Below, one piece after another: positions 12,075 to 24,638 of a stretch of DNA of 64,000 nucleotides (the stretch's first letter is position 1; every line of letters starts with the position of its first letter). Source of the DNA: Symsagittifera roscoffensis (taxonomy: Eukaryota; Xenacoelomorpha; Acoela; Convolutidae); assembly GCF_963678635.1 (NCBI RefSeq), contig NC_087071.1:33096141-33160140 (forward strand), written 5' to 3'. The notes under the pieces were generated by a model. The model ran no database searches. It worked only from the letters and a program-made list of their open reading frames with translations, and was not told the DNA's origin. The translations under genes and the position numbers were made by a program.

Positions 12075-14159
12075 AAGAATGAATCTTATAACCTCAAAAA
12101 CACAACAGTCAACAGTATGCAGTGCAAGTCGCACAGAACGTTTCCTTCAAGGTACTTTACCTATAAAAAGACTCAAAACCGATAACAAAATCTCTTACAC
12201 GGTTAAAAGATTGTACAAAACAAAATGCGGCCGGGCCGAATTTTTGAAGCTTTATTGAGAACAAAACCACCGCTAAGATAAAAATTTCAGTTTTCTTTGG
12301 AATTTAATTGGAGCGCTTGACCCCGCTTGACCCCGCTTTTTGTGCAGCCTGAGTTTGCTTGAAAAAGTACACCTTTCTTTTTACCCCTAAAAACATCGGA
12401 ACCAAAAAAAGACAGAGGCTGTACAATGGAGAAAAAACAGTTTTCAGTTAACTTGACGTCTTGCGGCTACATTTTTTCCAAACTGATGTTTCTTTCTCCT
12501 ATTAATTGGTTATTTTGTCGACCACGCAAAATGGATTGAACAGCTTGTCTCTTTGTATCTCACAATGCAAAACCTTGCCCGCTTATTGCTTAGGGCTGTA
12601 AAAATAGCTTATGATTAAATGACATCAATTTTTGTCAGCTTTATTCACGTGTTATCGCGTTCTTTTTGTCATTAAATTTGCAATTCTGGAAGAACAGTGC
12701 ATATCGTGGTTCTGAAAGAGCTGTATGAACTTTTCGACGGCTATTTTGTGGCAGATGCATGACTATTTATCAATTGTTGCTATTTTCTTAAATAAAAAAC
12801 CAAATTAAACTGAGTCATTTCAAAAACCAATTTTAAAAAATAATAAGATCCGTAATGCTGTGGGTACTATTGGTGTCATGAAATCCAATAGGATAATCTG
12901 TAGTTGAAATGCCTTAATACAGAATTTCAAATTTTTATGCTAAGGTTACGGTCCCTTATCTTTATGCTAAAGTTATCTTTATGCTCATCTTTATGCTAAA
13001 GTTAACACTTATCTTGGTTTTAATTGCAATATTGAAACCCCTTTCAATCACAGCCATACTGAAACCCCTTTCAATCATGAGTTAGATTCCAGGAAAAAAT
13101 CACTAAACTTTTGGATACCAGGCTGCAATTTAACGAAGTGTGCAGACTCTTTATTTTATAAAAGAAATCTGGTTCGAGTTCTGATTTCAAAATTTATCAG
13201 GTTTTGCAAGTTAATCAGCTGTATTTTTATAAATACTGAAACCAAAACCGCAAAACACTAGTAAAAAAATCTAAAACTTTTTATTGACAACATTTGTTTG
13301 CAAATTTTATATAGTATTTGCAGTAATACTTGAGCTTGTTGTTTCGACTTCAAAAGAAAATGAGGAATATATGCTCGGTGTGTTTTTAGAATATTTTTTA
13401 AAAACTCTGGTCCCTCGAGAGGTCGATCACTTGATCTGCATGGTCCAGCCGGGTGTGCACTCCACTATACTCAACTGCCACTAAACTGTCTAAAGTAATC
13501 GTCTTATAAGTTACACGCGTGGCGAATTATACCGCACTACAAAATCGTGACAAATTGAAATGAGGCAGCTAATTGCTTTTTTAAAATTCCGTACACGTAT
13601 CAATAATTAGTTTACTAAAAAATAATTTACCCAAATTTTTGTGAGACAATTTAAACATTCAGGGTTTTACCCTGATACAAAACTTTTTTTGTTCTTTCTG
13701 CGCTACTTGAGGAACTATTGGATTTTCACATATCGCTTGCTTAAATTTTTTTTAGGTTTCAAACTCTTGCATTATTTACATTAAGGCCTAAACTAAAAAA
13801 AAATAAAAAAAATTGTGAGCTAATAGTTTACACAATAGACACAATAAGTTTTTCCCCTTAAGGTTTGAATGACTTTTGAATGATTTTTTGTGTTCTTTGG
13901 AAATGGATTTTTTCGAGACACTACTGAAAAATTTTTACAAACAAAGGTCCGATCTCATAACCACAACTGAAATATTTCTGCGATTCTGATAAGTCTTAGG
14001 TTCCTTTCACTTGAAACTGGACAACAATACATTTTCACCCTGATGTCTCCCATAAGTTCTGCTCTGCAGGCAAAGTGCTTTTTTATAATCGTTCCCCTAA
14101 TAATCATAATAAATACGAGCTTTAATGGCACCTGTCAAATGGTTTAGGCTCCGATTAGA

Positions 14160-14570
14160 CATAAGTAGGTAGCAACAAGACTGCTCGTATATCAGGGCGA
14201 AACCTGAATGTTCTGACTGCCACTTAATTGATATCAAAAAAACTGTTAGTAAAAATTATTTTAAAAGCATAAATTTTGGACAATATCATGAGTGAAATTA
14301 TTCAATGAGTTTGATTAACATCCATTGATTTTTGAATGATTTGTTGGGCGCGAATAATTTAATTGCGTTAGACTTTCAAAGTTAAAGTCTTCGGAGCGCG
14401 CTAAAATAGTCGACAATTTTCAAACTCCCATTACTTTGCAAAAATGATCGTAGGTTAAATATGTTTTTACATTTGATTTCAGGGCGTCAATATCTTCAAT
14501 GAGTTATAAAAATGTTGCCAAACATTCTTATTTCGATCGATGAAAATTGACTGATTAAAAAAACACCCCA
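14160..14570. repeat. Interspersed repeat, third member of the 60-61 kb family
   Basis: The blocks CTGCTCG-TATATCAGGGCG, CTGAATGTTCTGACTGC, AAATTTTGGACAATATC and GCAAAAATGATCG-AGGTTAAATAT occur in the same order at 60,600-60,975. Parts recur at 61,400-61,830. Spacing is preserved although the bases have drifted. No coding potential is visible, so it is probably a non-autonomous transposon. Confidence 0.6.
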
Positions 14571-17090
14571 AGCAAAAATAATCCGACGGTGTTCGAAAAT
14601 CAGAACAAAAAAGAAAAAAGAGCAGCTTGTATATATTTCAAATTTTATCTAGTTAAATGGACATCACCACATTTTTAAACGGGTTCAGAGTGGTTTTTAC
14701 TCAGTTAAAAGTTTGCTATCTTTGCATTCTACAGCGTACCCGTTTAAGCTTGAGTAATCAATTAAAACGGATTATTGTTTTTTGAACTATTACATTTAAT
14801 TATACTGCCAAAAATAGGTGTTTAACAGCTTTATTATCGGTTATAATCGTGACCTTTTCTAGGAGATTTTAATCTATTGTATCCCTTATAATTGATTATA
14901 GCTCATACTCTTTATGTCCATTATAACCAATTAAAATCGATAATTTTGCCAAATTTGTGTCACACTAAAAATATAAATGATTATATCCTACGGATTTTTT
15001 GTCAAAATTAAAATCTCTAAAAGTAAGATGTCTTGTTACACTTTGGCTCATCTGGCTCATCTGAACAGATATCCTTTCATATTAGTTGAAAGGTTCCCGA
15101 CGTAGGAGGTGAAAATAATTTCATCCAAATAAATCATGAAACTATGTATGTGTAATTATGTAATCAAGAAATATGAGTGTGCTGATATTTTGGTGAATCA
15201 TGAAATATTCAAAGTTGCATCATGAAACGACTCAAATCGAGTAAAATTGAAAAAACGAATTCGTTATAAATTAGAGTTGATTCGAAAACTGCAAGAACGA
15301 ATGCATTTTTGCTCACAGACTAACGTCTGCGAAAAGCATAATGTAAATCAATTCAAATGCAGGGATACAAACAAAATTGGCAAACAAAGGGGATTATAAT
15401 CATTTATAATCAATTATAGTGGATTGTTTCTGGAAAACAAATGAGTTAGAAATTATAAAAACAATCAATAGCAAATGATCAAAATTGTATTGAAACTTAG
15501 GTGGGTTAAAAATTGAGTAAAACTGATTAAAATGTTTTATAAATGATAATCAATTTCAACATGAGAGGCTATAATCGAATAATAAACAATTAAAAGTTTT
15601 TAAAAAAAAATTCAGCAAGACTGGTACTGAATTTAGAATATAATCGATTACTAACGCTTAAAATTGGATGCGAGTAGATGCTTTCAACAAAACTTTTTTT
15701 TCATTAGTGTTATGTTTGATCTCAAAAATCTATATGCTGTTGACTTTAAATTCGAAAGATAAAAACATGCACTTTGCTTCGGAAAAAAATTGGATCAGCC
15801 CGTGAAATTGGCAACTAATTGGGTGAATGACAAGAAGACGAGTCTGATCTAGACAATTAACCTAATAACAGGCTAAGCAAACAAACTGAAGGCACTTTGG
15901 CGGCAAACGAAAAATTGTTTAAAAACTTGCTTCCCATCAAATCGAATGAAAATGAAAATAACTGCGGTAATAAATTGTGATTCGAGTTTCGGCTATCATT
16001 TTTTTTGCTCCTGTTTTGTTTGCTTCACTGTTTCTCATAATAGTTTTTTAAGTTCATTCTCTGGATCAGACCCGTCTCTTGGTCGTTCACCACAAACTGT
16101 TTGATGCTTTAATTTTTTTTATGGTTCGAAGCAATTTCACGTTTTGGAAATAAAGATAGATTTTATAAAGTAGAATCTCGTTGCACACATATTTTTATAA
16201 ATGAGCTTACAAATCTGCTCAAATTCAATCAAAGCTTAATCGAGACGATTAGTAAAAATTATAGAAATTGGCAAACCATAAAAAAGTATACATTACGGCA
16301 TGTATATGTAATGTTACGTCATCCTCTCAAACTGACCAAAAAAAGAACAACTTGTGGCTTTTCCTGTAGTGTAAGATGGCCTCACTTGAACTTTGTTTCG
16401 ACTTTTGATTTTTTTGTGTTTTTAAGAATAACGGTACCTTAGTTTTCCCATCAAGTATAACAATCACATTTGCAAGATCAAATAATCAAAGCCTTGGTGA
16501 AATAGAATGCTATTCCTCTTTAATTTAATTTTTAATGGAACTTCTATCTCATCAACACGTCAACATTTAAGCAACAAGAAGAGCTCGGAGTTAATGCATA
16601 AATGTTAAGGATTTTGATGAAAAACACTTCCTATCCCTATATAAAACTAATTGAACATTTAAGGATATGCGAAATTACACTTTGTCAAAAACCTTTCCTT
16701 AGCAACAAATTTCAGTTTTTATAGCTAACATAATTTTTTTCATGCAATTAGTAAGCTTGAGTTCCGTTTTTGGCAAGAAGGCCATTTGTTTTTTAAAAAC
16801 TAGATTTGTCGACAGTGCTAATTTTTTGTTGCAATTCATTGATGCTGATTTCTGACAGCAAATGAGCAGTTTTTTTTTCAATTACCATGGTTCAAATTCG
16901 CTGACTAAAAGGACTATGATTGATCAATATTACAAAATTATCAATACCAAATAGGTTGCAATATTGCTGAGCTTGTGCTTTTCAATTGATCAGAAAAACA
17001 AGATTTTTTAGGTAAATTTGATTTATGGTTACATCAGAACTCAAAATCAAGCCTAGATCAAAAACTATTTTCAAAGAAGATGGAAACCAG

Positions 17091-17336
17091 TTGATCATCG
17101 AAAAGAGTTCGACTTTTTAGGTTAAAGGATCTACTTAACAATCTCCACCCCTTTTCAAGACGGGGGAGATTGCTAAGCAGATCAAAATATTCAACTTTTC
17201 GACCAATCAGTATGTATCAAAATGAGAATTCTCAATAGAAAGCTCAGTGCTAATTTACTGCATTAGTTTAAAGGGGTGGAGATTCTTAATTAGGTACCAT
17301 AGAGGTGGGGATGGGTGAGATTACCAAGTAGATCCA
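17091..17336. mobile_element. Foldback (MITE-like) element
   Basis: The motif GGATCTACTTAACAATCTCC at about 17,127 recurs inverted at 17,161-17,182 and again at 17,269-17,290 and 17,313-17,336. Positions 17,091-17,160 and 17,161-17,210 can pair as a hairpin around TCGAAAAG...CTTTTCGA. No target duplication could be fixed. Confidence 0.6.
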
Positions 17337-18045
17337 GGATAAATGATAAGCGCATTGAACAATTCAAATAAAACGATACCTACTGAGCAATCAAAAATCT
17401 TTTGGCATTCTGGATGCTTGTAAAACTTATAACTTTTATTCGCAGCCGGGAACCTTTAAAAATTAATCAAAAGTGTCGCTCAAATCTACCATTATTCCGT
17501 TGCGTTTTCTACACTGAATGGAACGAATTGAACACTGCACAAACGCTACTTTTTTGAAAAAAAAGATACTTTGTTCGAAACTAGCATATTATTCTTTTTA
17601 ATTAATTCTGGTTGTAAATAACTTTTTGCTGCTCATATAATCAATTCCAAATTGTTGCCAATAAATTTCTCGTTCAACGAATTTTTTCGTTCAGTTAATG
17701 ACCCTAAACTGCTCATTCTGACGTCGAAATCAGTTTATCACTGATATTTACACGTATAAACCTTGTCCAAAGCACCAACTAACCTAAAATGCTTTTGTTT
17801 TAAACCAATTAGTATGCTCAAGGTCGCCGATAAGTTTGAATTTAGCTGCAAAGCAAAACGTGGGTCTTTTTACTTATTCCACCCAAATTGTGAGCAAACA
17901 AACATTTTGAAATGGTGCTGAAATTTGATTGGCTAATTCTAGCCAATCAAATTGAAGCAAAAAAAAATCATTTCCAGATGTTGAAACATTGATGTTTGGG
18001 TGGAATAAGTAAAAAGAACTCTAAAAACGATTGTGACTGACTGAC

Positions 18046-18211
18046 TTTAGCGTAAGGGGATGAGTTTGGTTTCTCGACAGTGTCCCACAGCTTCCTCCTC
18101 TGCTGGGCGAAGTACCCCCTGCCGAAGTGTTGTTGTTGTTGTGTTCTGAACTCACTCTCCTCCTCCTCCTTCCTACTCTCCTCTATCAGCTGCTCCTTCC
18201 TCAGGTGGTAT
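18046..18211 (-). CDS. Shab: Kv2 channel, exon 4: T1-S1 linker
   Basis: This exon has 166 bp, completes the split codon from exon 3, and leaves in phase 0. The acceptor is GTTAAG and the donor AAA|GTCAGT. It encodes YHLRKEQLIEES, a glutamate-rich stretch, a QQQQ run, and then FAQQRRKLWDTVEKPNSSPYAK. The WDTVEKPNSS block just before S1 is a strong match to the family's conserved W-x-L-x-E-K-P motif. The linker is cytoplasmic and probably helical. Confidence 0.9.
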
Positions 18212-18789
18212 CTTAACAGCAAAAAAAGAGTCTAAGAACCCTCTACCGAAAAGTGTTTATGAGTTAGAAACCGTTTAGAGAGTTAGAGACCGAGAGTTAG
18301 AAACCGTTTAGAGAGTTAGAAAAATTTAGAAAGTTAGAAACCGAAGAAAAATTGAAGAAAGTTCGAGAGTTAGAGGACTAAATTTTGAACAAATTTTGAA
18401 AACGTTTCTGGAAATGAGGAAATTTTTTAGGTAGAAGCTCTATAATGATTTGAGAGAACTCGGATGGGTTGACCTGAAAAAAGTGGACAAATAAGTCTCC
18501 CCTTCGAGAACATCCTGGATTCAAAGGCATGATGCATAAAAAGTTGAACAGATTGTATACACTCATTCCAGCAAAATATGTTCGATTTCCCAAACGGAAG
18601 GTCATTGCAGTTCCGCAAATATAACCTATTTGTAAACCATTTCGCTCAGCGAACGTAGGAACGCAACAACAGTTCTCCGTAAAAAATCGAACAGCTCGTA
18701 TGCTGATGGTTCTTTACCTTGTAAAATAACTCGTCCCTTGTAAATAAACTTAAATCCATAAATTGATAAAAAAAACAGCAAATACTGAC
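18212..18789 (-). other. Kv2 intron 3
   Basis: A 578-bp intron with a GTCAGT donor and a GTTAAG acceptor. It contains the short tandem repeat at 18,261-18,376 and nothing else recognisable. Confidence 0.85.
18261..18376. repeat. Short tandem repeat of GAGTTAGAAACCGTTTA type
   Basis: GAGTTAGAAACCGTTTAGA and shortened forms repeat about six times with drift. It lies close upstream of exon 4 in gene direction and is purine-rich on the plus strand, so it supplies pyrimidines on the transcribed strand. Confidence 0.75.
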
Positions 18790-18928
18790 TTGTGTTGGCA
18801 GCATGGCTCCAAGTAGAGTTCATCTATTTCCCAGTAAGAGAGGTCTTCACTGAATGCAATTGGACAGATGTCTTCCAGCAGGTGCAGTTTGCCAGTGCGG
18901 TAGAAGTTCAGGATGAGAGAAAAGGCAC
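18790..18928 (-). CDS. Shab: Kv2 channel, exon 3: second half of the T1 domain
   Basis: This exon has 139 bp, entering in phase 1 and leaving in phase 2. The acceptor is TTTTTATCCAG and the donor CAA|GTCAGT. It encodes [39 protein letters not shown] and EPCCQHK. The NFYRTGKLH and YW-ID-LYLE-CC blocks are hallmarks of the Kv T1 tetramerisation domain. The CC pair belongs to its interface zinc site in non-Shaker Kv channels. The ending CCQHK followed by YH resembles protostome Shab more than vertebrate Kv2. Confidence 0.93.
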
Positions 18929-20493
18929 CTGGATAAAAACTATTATAAATAGTTTATTTTTGACAAAAACAGGTGGTTTCGATATCGAACAATGATGATA
19001 TATATTTATCACGACATTTATCCGAGATACATGAAACAGCATTTGCTCGAGTGCAAAAAACAAGGTTTTTAAAGGTATATTGATGTCTTTTGAAAAACTT
19101 TTCACAGTAGGTTTTATAAGAGACATTATAGAAAAAAATGGTTTGTCTGATGATTGTTGAAAAAGTTTCCAGAATATGTGGAAAAAATGTGCTTTTTCAA
19201 TTTTTTCCGTAACTTTTTATTCTTTCTGATTTTTTTTTCAGTAAGCCGCGATTCAATTTGTTGAAAATTTTTAAATGAGGTAAAAGTAGCTAATTATACA
19301 TGGAAAATTTCAATAGATTTCAATTGAAACTACAGTCTCTCATTCAGTCATTTGTAAATTTCTGCCATTCGTTAATTCAATCATTTAGCCTTAAAAAAAA
19401 CCCCGCTTTTTCTCAACATTGAGACCATTTGGCTGACTTTTGAAGTGTTAGAATCATAGCAGAAAGAAGTTTATACGAGACCATACCTTAACTTCACATG
19501 AGCTTTCTTTAGAGTTGTCAAAATCGGTTGGAAAACAACGAGATATCCTGCAATAGTTCCTCAGAATTTCTAAGGATTAGTCAGAACAACAAACATGCTC
19601 AAACAATCCAAAACGCAACAATTACTCTGACCAGAAATTTTCAATCAAAAAATTTAAACAAAAATTTTCAAAATTCACTTTTTTATTTTTCTGTTGTTTT
19701 TAATCAATTGAGTTACATGAAAATTTTTTTATTAGGGTGTGAAAATGAAGGCGACAACAGGAATGACAGCTTTTTTTAGATCTTCAAAGCTACCATACAA
19801 ATTTGATGTTTCCGGAGCTGAATTTTCGGAACAGGATTCATTTGGAAGCAGAGTACATTATCGACTTCAAGTGTAACCGTCTGTTGAAATTTAAAAAACA
19901 AGCCGACAAGTTACTAGGCCGAATTGGCACTTGGCTGCAGTTGCATTAAACGATCATATGATTATAGATCAAGTAAATGGTTACTCCTGACAAAAAGTAA
20001 ATTAAACTCAAAGATAGCAAAGTCTAGAACCATCTTAATCAAAAGACAAACTAATCGATATACCCATAAATTATTAACGAAGTTTGATTCTATAAAGCCA
20101 ATTTAACCGTAAGCCATTAAAAACTTATGAAGTCGATAGAACTTATGACGCCAAAAAATAAGTCTGCGACAAACTTCCTAAAAGTAAAAATATTATTACT
20201 TAAAATTATTGGGATATACTTTGACAAAAAGCATCGGAAATATGAAACGTTACGGTTGAAAAAATATTTGTTTAACTTAAATGTTTAAAAAATCTCTCAA
20301 AAAGTACAGTAAATCAAGCTAAAAGATAGCTTGAGAAATGTTCCAGTCTAGTTAATTTTTTGAAGTGTAAAATTTTTAGTAGTTCCGAAGAAAACAAACG
20401 TTAAGTTATGCTAAGAAGGTTCTTTGTAAACTTAGCCTAAAAGAAATTAAAGCCGAAGTTTCACCTAACCGAAAGTCTCCAAAGCCTACTGAC
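18929..20493 (-). other. Kv2 intron 2
   Basis: An intron of about 1.57 kb with a GTCAGT donor and a TTTTTATCCAG acceptor. A+T-rich, with no further gene, tandem repeat or RNA gene recognised. Confidence 0.8.
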
Positions 20494-20662
20494 CAGGGTG
20501 TCGATCAAAGAAGTATTCATTGTTCATCAAGATGTAGTCGTCACAGAGACGCATGATGTCATCGTGAGAAGTGGCCATCTGCAGTTTGCCAAGTCGGCTG
20601 CGTGGGATTCTGGCTAGTGTCTTCCACAACACCTCGTGTCTGTATCCGCCCACGTTAAGCAC
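20494..20662 (-). CDS. Shab: Kv2 channel, exon 2: first half of the T1 domain
   Basis: This exon has 169 bp, entering in phase 0 and leaving in phase 1. The donor is CCTG|GTCAGT and the acceptor ATTTGAG|GTG. It encodes [27 protein letters not shown], the Kv2-type CDDY motif and [15 protein letters not shown] starts the T1 fold, and CDDY plus [10 protein letters not shown] are diagnostic of the Kv superfamily. The acceptor has almost no pyrimidine tract because a 19-bp tandem repeat begins six bases away. Confidence 0.92.
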
Positions 20663-20668
20663 CTCAAA

Positions 20669-20753
20669 TTAAGTTCACTTACTGATTTTAAGTTCACTAA
20701 CTAATATTAAGTTCACTAACCGATATTAAGTTCACTAACTGATATTAAGTTCA
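20669..20753. repeat. 19-bp tandem repeat abutting the exon 2 acceptor
   Basis: TTAAGTTCACTAACTGATA repeats about 4.4 times with one or two changes per copy. In gene direction each unit reads TATCAGTTAGTGAACTTAA, and the array directly precedes the 3' splice site of exon 2, so it forms the branch-point region. Confidence 0.9.
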
Positions 20754-21369
20754 GATATTTTTAACTATTCCCCCATTACTCCTTCAAAAAAGCGGCTATT
20801 ATTTGTTGGTTACCATAGCGAGAGGGGGAGGGGTGGGGTAGCTATAAAGGTCTTGACATTACCCGCAGAATCTAAATTTGAAATCTAAATTGAATAAAAG
20901 GAAATCTAACTTGAATCTAAATTTGAATCTAAATTGAATTAAAGGTCATTTTTCAACGGAGTAAAGCCCATTTACGGCATATAAAACTCAGTAGAAAGCT
21001 GGAAATTAGTTAACTAGCTTATACAAGCTCAACACTTGTAATCAGGTTCAGCATCTAAGTTCAATGACTCAAATAACGTTAATAACGTCTGAAATTAAAT
21101 TGAACAAATTTGAGAGTAATTGGTAAGAAAATATGGCTCATGATGTGAAGGGGGTTTAAATGCTGGGATCATAATGAAGCACTTTTAATTGTGATTGGGT
21201 TTCTTTAAAAAATCACAGAAAATAGTCGGATTATTTTGGTTTTTTATTCTAAATTGGACGAAATTTGACGAAAAGCTGACCAAGTTTAACCTTATTTTAA
21301 CTAGTTAACGTTTTTTGCATTTTTTGTTTTATTCACTAGCCTTTTCTCAAAAAAGTAAAAAACACTACA

Positions 21370-22940
21370 AAATCTTATGAAACTGCTCAAAATTCTATCA
21401 ATTGAAATAGATAGCTTAAAAAACTGTCTATGAAACAACTTAAATTATCAAAGTTGCATCGCTTGAATGGCTCTTTTAAAAAAAACTTTTTGACATCGAA
21501 TTCAATTCATGAAGTAACTTGAAAAATGTCAATATTTCATAAGTTAAAATAACTGGCTCAAAAAATTAAATTTTTTCGCGAACTTAATTGGTCTACACAA
21601 AATAGTTTGAAATATTTCAATTTTTCATAGCTTCAATAGCTTGCTTAAAAAACCTAAAATTTTTGCTAACTGATACGCTATATGAAACAACTTAAATTAA
21701 TTCTAAGTTACAGTGCTTGAATAGCTTGCATAGGAAAATTTTTTCGCAAAACGATTCTGTCTGTGAATTAAAATGAAAATTTCAAAGTTTCGTTGCTTTA
21801 TCGGCTTTCATATAATAATTTAAAATTGTCGCCATCCAATTTGCTTCATAGAATAACTTGATATGTTTCAAAAATAAAACACTTGAATAGCTTGCATGGA
21901 AGGACATCATGTTTGTGCGAATCAAATAGCTCTATGATATCGTTTGAAATATTCTTAGAATTTATAGCTTCATTAGCTTGCTTGAACACTTTGCGAACTG
22001 ATTCGCTAGATAGCCTTATAAAATGAAACAATGTTTCTTTTTTCAGTTCGAAAACATTGCATAGGAAATTTTTTACTCTTAGCAAAATGATTCGCTCTAG
22101 GAAACAATTTGAATTTTTTCAAATTTTTGTCACTTGAATGACTTCGTTAGAAAAAAATTCAAATTTTTACCATTCAATTTGCTTCATGAATTAAGTTGAA
22201 ATAGTTCAGTTCTGAATAGCTTGAATAGCTTGCATAGAAAAAAGGAACCTTTGGCTCATCGATTCGCTCTATGAAAAAATTTGATAAAATTCAAAGCTTC
22301 GGCGCTTGAATGGCTTTATAATATAAACTTCAACTTTTCGCCATCCAATTTACTTCAAGACATAACTTGAAATTTTTTATTGCTAGAAAAAATTTCTTTC
22401 AGAAAATTTTGATTATTTTGCGAGCGGTTTCTATAGAAAAAATTATATTTCATAGCTTCATTATTTTGTTAAAAAGTTAGAGATTTTCACAAACCAAATC
22501 GGTAAACCGGTATTTGAAACAACTTGAAATTCAAACTTTTCATAAGTTGAAAAACTTAATTTTCGAAAAAATTTAATTTGAGGAAAATCTTTCAAACTTT
22601 CATTGCTCGAGTGGCTTCAATAGAAAACTTCAAAATTTTATCAGCCGATTTGCTGCATGAAAAAATTTGAAATGTTTCAAACTTATTTTGCTTGAATAGC
22701 TTGCCTGAAAAACTTGAATTGAAAAACTTGAATTTAAAATCTTTCTATATTTCAAAGCTTTTTTGCGTGAGTAGTTTGCAGAGGAAAACTTCAATTTCAC
22801 GCAAACTGATTCAATCTTGGAAAAATTTTGAAACACGTCACAAAAATACCGCCTAAGGGGCTTAACAAAAACTAAAATTTTTTGAAATCCTATATGCATC
22901 ATAAGATAATTTGAAATTATTCAAAGTTAAATCGTTTGAA
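21370..22940. repeat. Degenerate tandem array in Kv2 intron 1
   Basis: Blocks such as CGCCATCCAATTTGCTTCAT, TGATTCGCTCTATGAAACAA, AACTTGAAAT and GCTTGAATAGCTTGCAT recur in the same order many times, with a spacing near 85-90 bp. Copies differ heavily. It looks like an old minisatellite with no coding potential. Confidence 0.65.
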
Positions 22941-24151
22941 TCAATGCCCCGAACGAAAATGTCTGTTATATATGTTGCATCTAAATAAAGATGGCGTGTA
23001 ATTATACCCGTGTAATTAGGTCGGTTAGTTGCAACATGTGTCGATTCAGCGCGTCATAGCTTAATTTTTCGCCCAAATAAAGTTGATCTGCCAATGATTT
23101 AGATAAAAAACTTCACTGTTGATCTTTCATTGGAGCCGGGGCACATTTTTGGGGGGGGGGGGCGGGATTCGATTCTTTTTAACTTGAAAGGTACCTCCTT
23201 TGGCACTACTTTACAACTCTTTTTTCGGTCAACCGACCAACTTGGAGCAGATAGAAGCTTGAATTGATTCTCCTTTGATGTAAAGGACATTCTATAGAAA
23301 AACAGCACTGTTAGCATCAAAAATGTCAGACAAGAAAAAAATTATTACTTCTTTACATGTAATACATCCATACATAGTATGAGCCGCGTGGTTGTAGGTA
23401 AATTAGACGACAAGACATTAAAACTCGATGACATTAAGACTACTAACTAATGTCCTTTGAACTATTTTTTTTATATAACTGTTCGAATTTAGGTGGTTAT
23501 TATTTCTTAGAAATACAATTGGAGGATTAAAATTACATCAAAAATTGTTTTCGTCTCAACATTTGTCGTCCTATTTGCTGAACATCAACATCCACATATA
23601 TCAACATCTCTATACAACGGAACGCGTTTTTTAAATAGAGTAAATGAAAGCCAAGGGCAATAGCCATATGAAAGTAGTGATCTCGTCACCTGATATTTAT
23701 AGCCCTTTAATAACAGCCTGCAGCTTTTAATAGAAGCCATATAGATCACAGAATGCGGTTTTATTTTGGTACGACTCACATTTAAAAAGAAGGCGAGGGA
23801 TTTTTTTGAAGAAATTTGTGCCTGTATTATTGATTTTCAGATTTGATTTTTCTCTGTTTTGTTTGAGTGCGGATTAAAAAAATTTTCTACTGTAGACAAA
23901 GTATTTTTTGTTACTTTATGCAGGACTTACACTTACAATTCTTTTTATGGAGCACGATACTCAGTTTTTTTTGCAAATGTATACTTTTCCGCTAAAAATA
24001 GCGTTTTTCTATAATTTTTTGCTATTTTTTTAATTTTCAAAAAAGCGTCATTGAATTTCTTAAGCTCTTACGTGTTAAAATTGAAGAATTAAAGTAAATT
24101 TTTGGTGCTCAAATCGGGGTTGAAAATATTTTGAAAACTTGAACTGTTTCT

Positions 24152-24622
24152 GGTACTACTATGATAGAGTGGTCCCTCAAAAAAGCAACTATGATAGACA
24201 GGTCCCGCATGCATTTCGCATGTTATAAATTTGAAAACTAATTTGTTTATAAATTATTCATTTCAAAAATCTCGCGAAATATGTTGAGTCAGTAACTTTT
24301 CAGATTAAAAATTGTAAATACTACATGGTTAATATTTTGAAATTTGCTCGTTTCACTTTATTTCACGGTTTAACAACCATAATCGAGGTGACTTATTTGC
24401 CATCAAAAACACACTATTGACGTTTTTTTTTTAAAATTTTCAACCTTAAAAAGGTGAGGGAGAGGTTTTAAGAAGTAATAAAACCTGAAATTTGTTTGAA
24501 AATATACTTCGACATCTTTCTGAAGGGCAAAATCATAATAATTAAACGAATTGAGAGCTCTATGTGTCTAATTCTCGAGGGACCTGGTTATTTTCAAGGG
24601 ACCACTCTATCATAATAGTACC
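24152..24622. mobile_element. MITE with 26-bp terminal inverted repeats and 8-bp target duplication
   Basis: The left terminus starts GGTACTACTATGATAGAGTG and the right terminus is its inverse with one mismatch (GGTACTATTATGATAGAGTG). Both run 26 bases to GGTCCCT. The element is 471 bp and has no transposase. CTGTTTCT flanks it at 24,144-24,151 and 24,623-24,630. An 8-bp duplication suits hAT, P, Merlin or similar superfamilies. The termini start with GG and not CAG, so plain hAT is less likely. Confidence 0.88.
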
Positions 24623-24638
24623 CTGTTTCTTTTTAATA

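Larger units (their letters stand above)
11795..18045 (-). other. Kv2 intron 4
   Basis: An intron of about 6.25 kb. It holds a 26-base C run at 12,049, an interspersed repeat at about 14,160-14,570 and a foldback element at 17,091-17,336. I saw no further exon that fits the channel and no convincing nested gene. Open frames here, such as 13,284-13,484 on the plus strand, are short and lack recognisable motifs. Confidence 0.7.

Noticed and set aside
13284..13484. 66-codon plus-strand ORF in Kv2 intron 4
   Set aside because: No motif, no conserved-looking segment, and antisense to the host gene in A+T-rich sequence.
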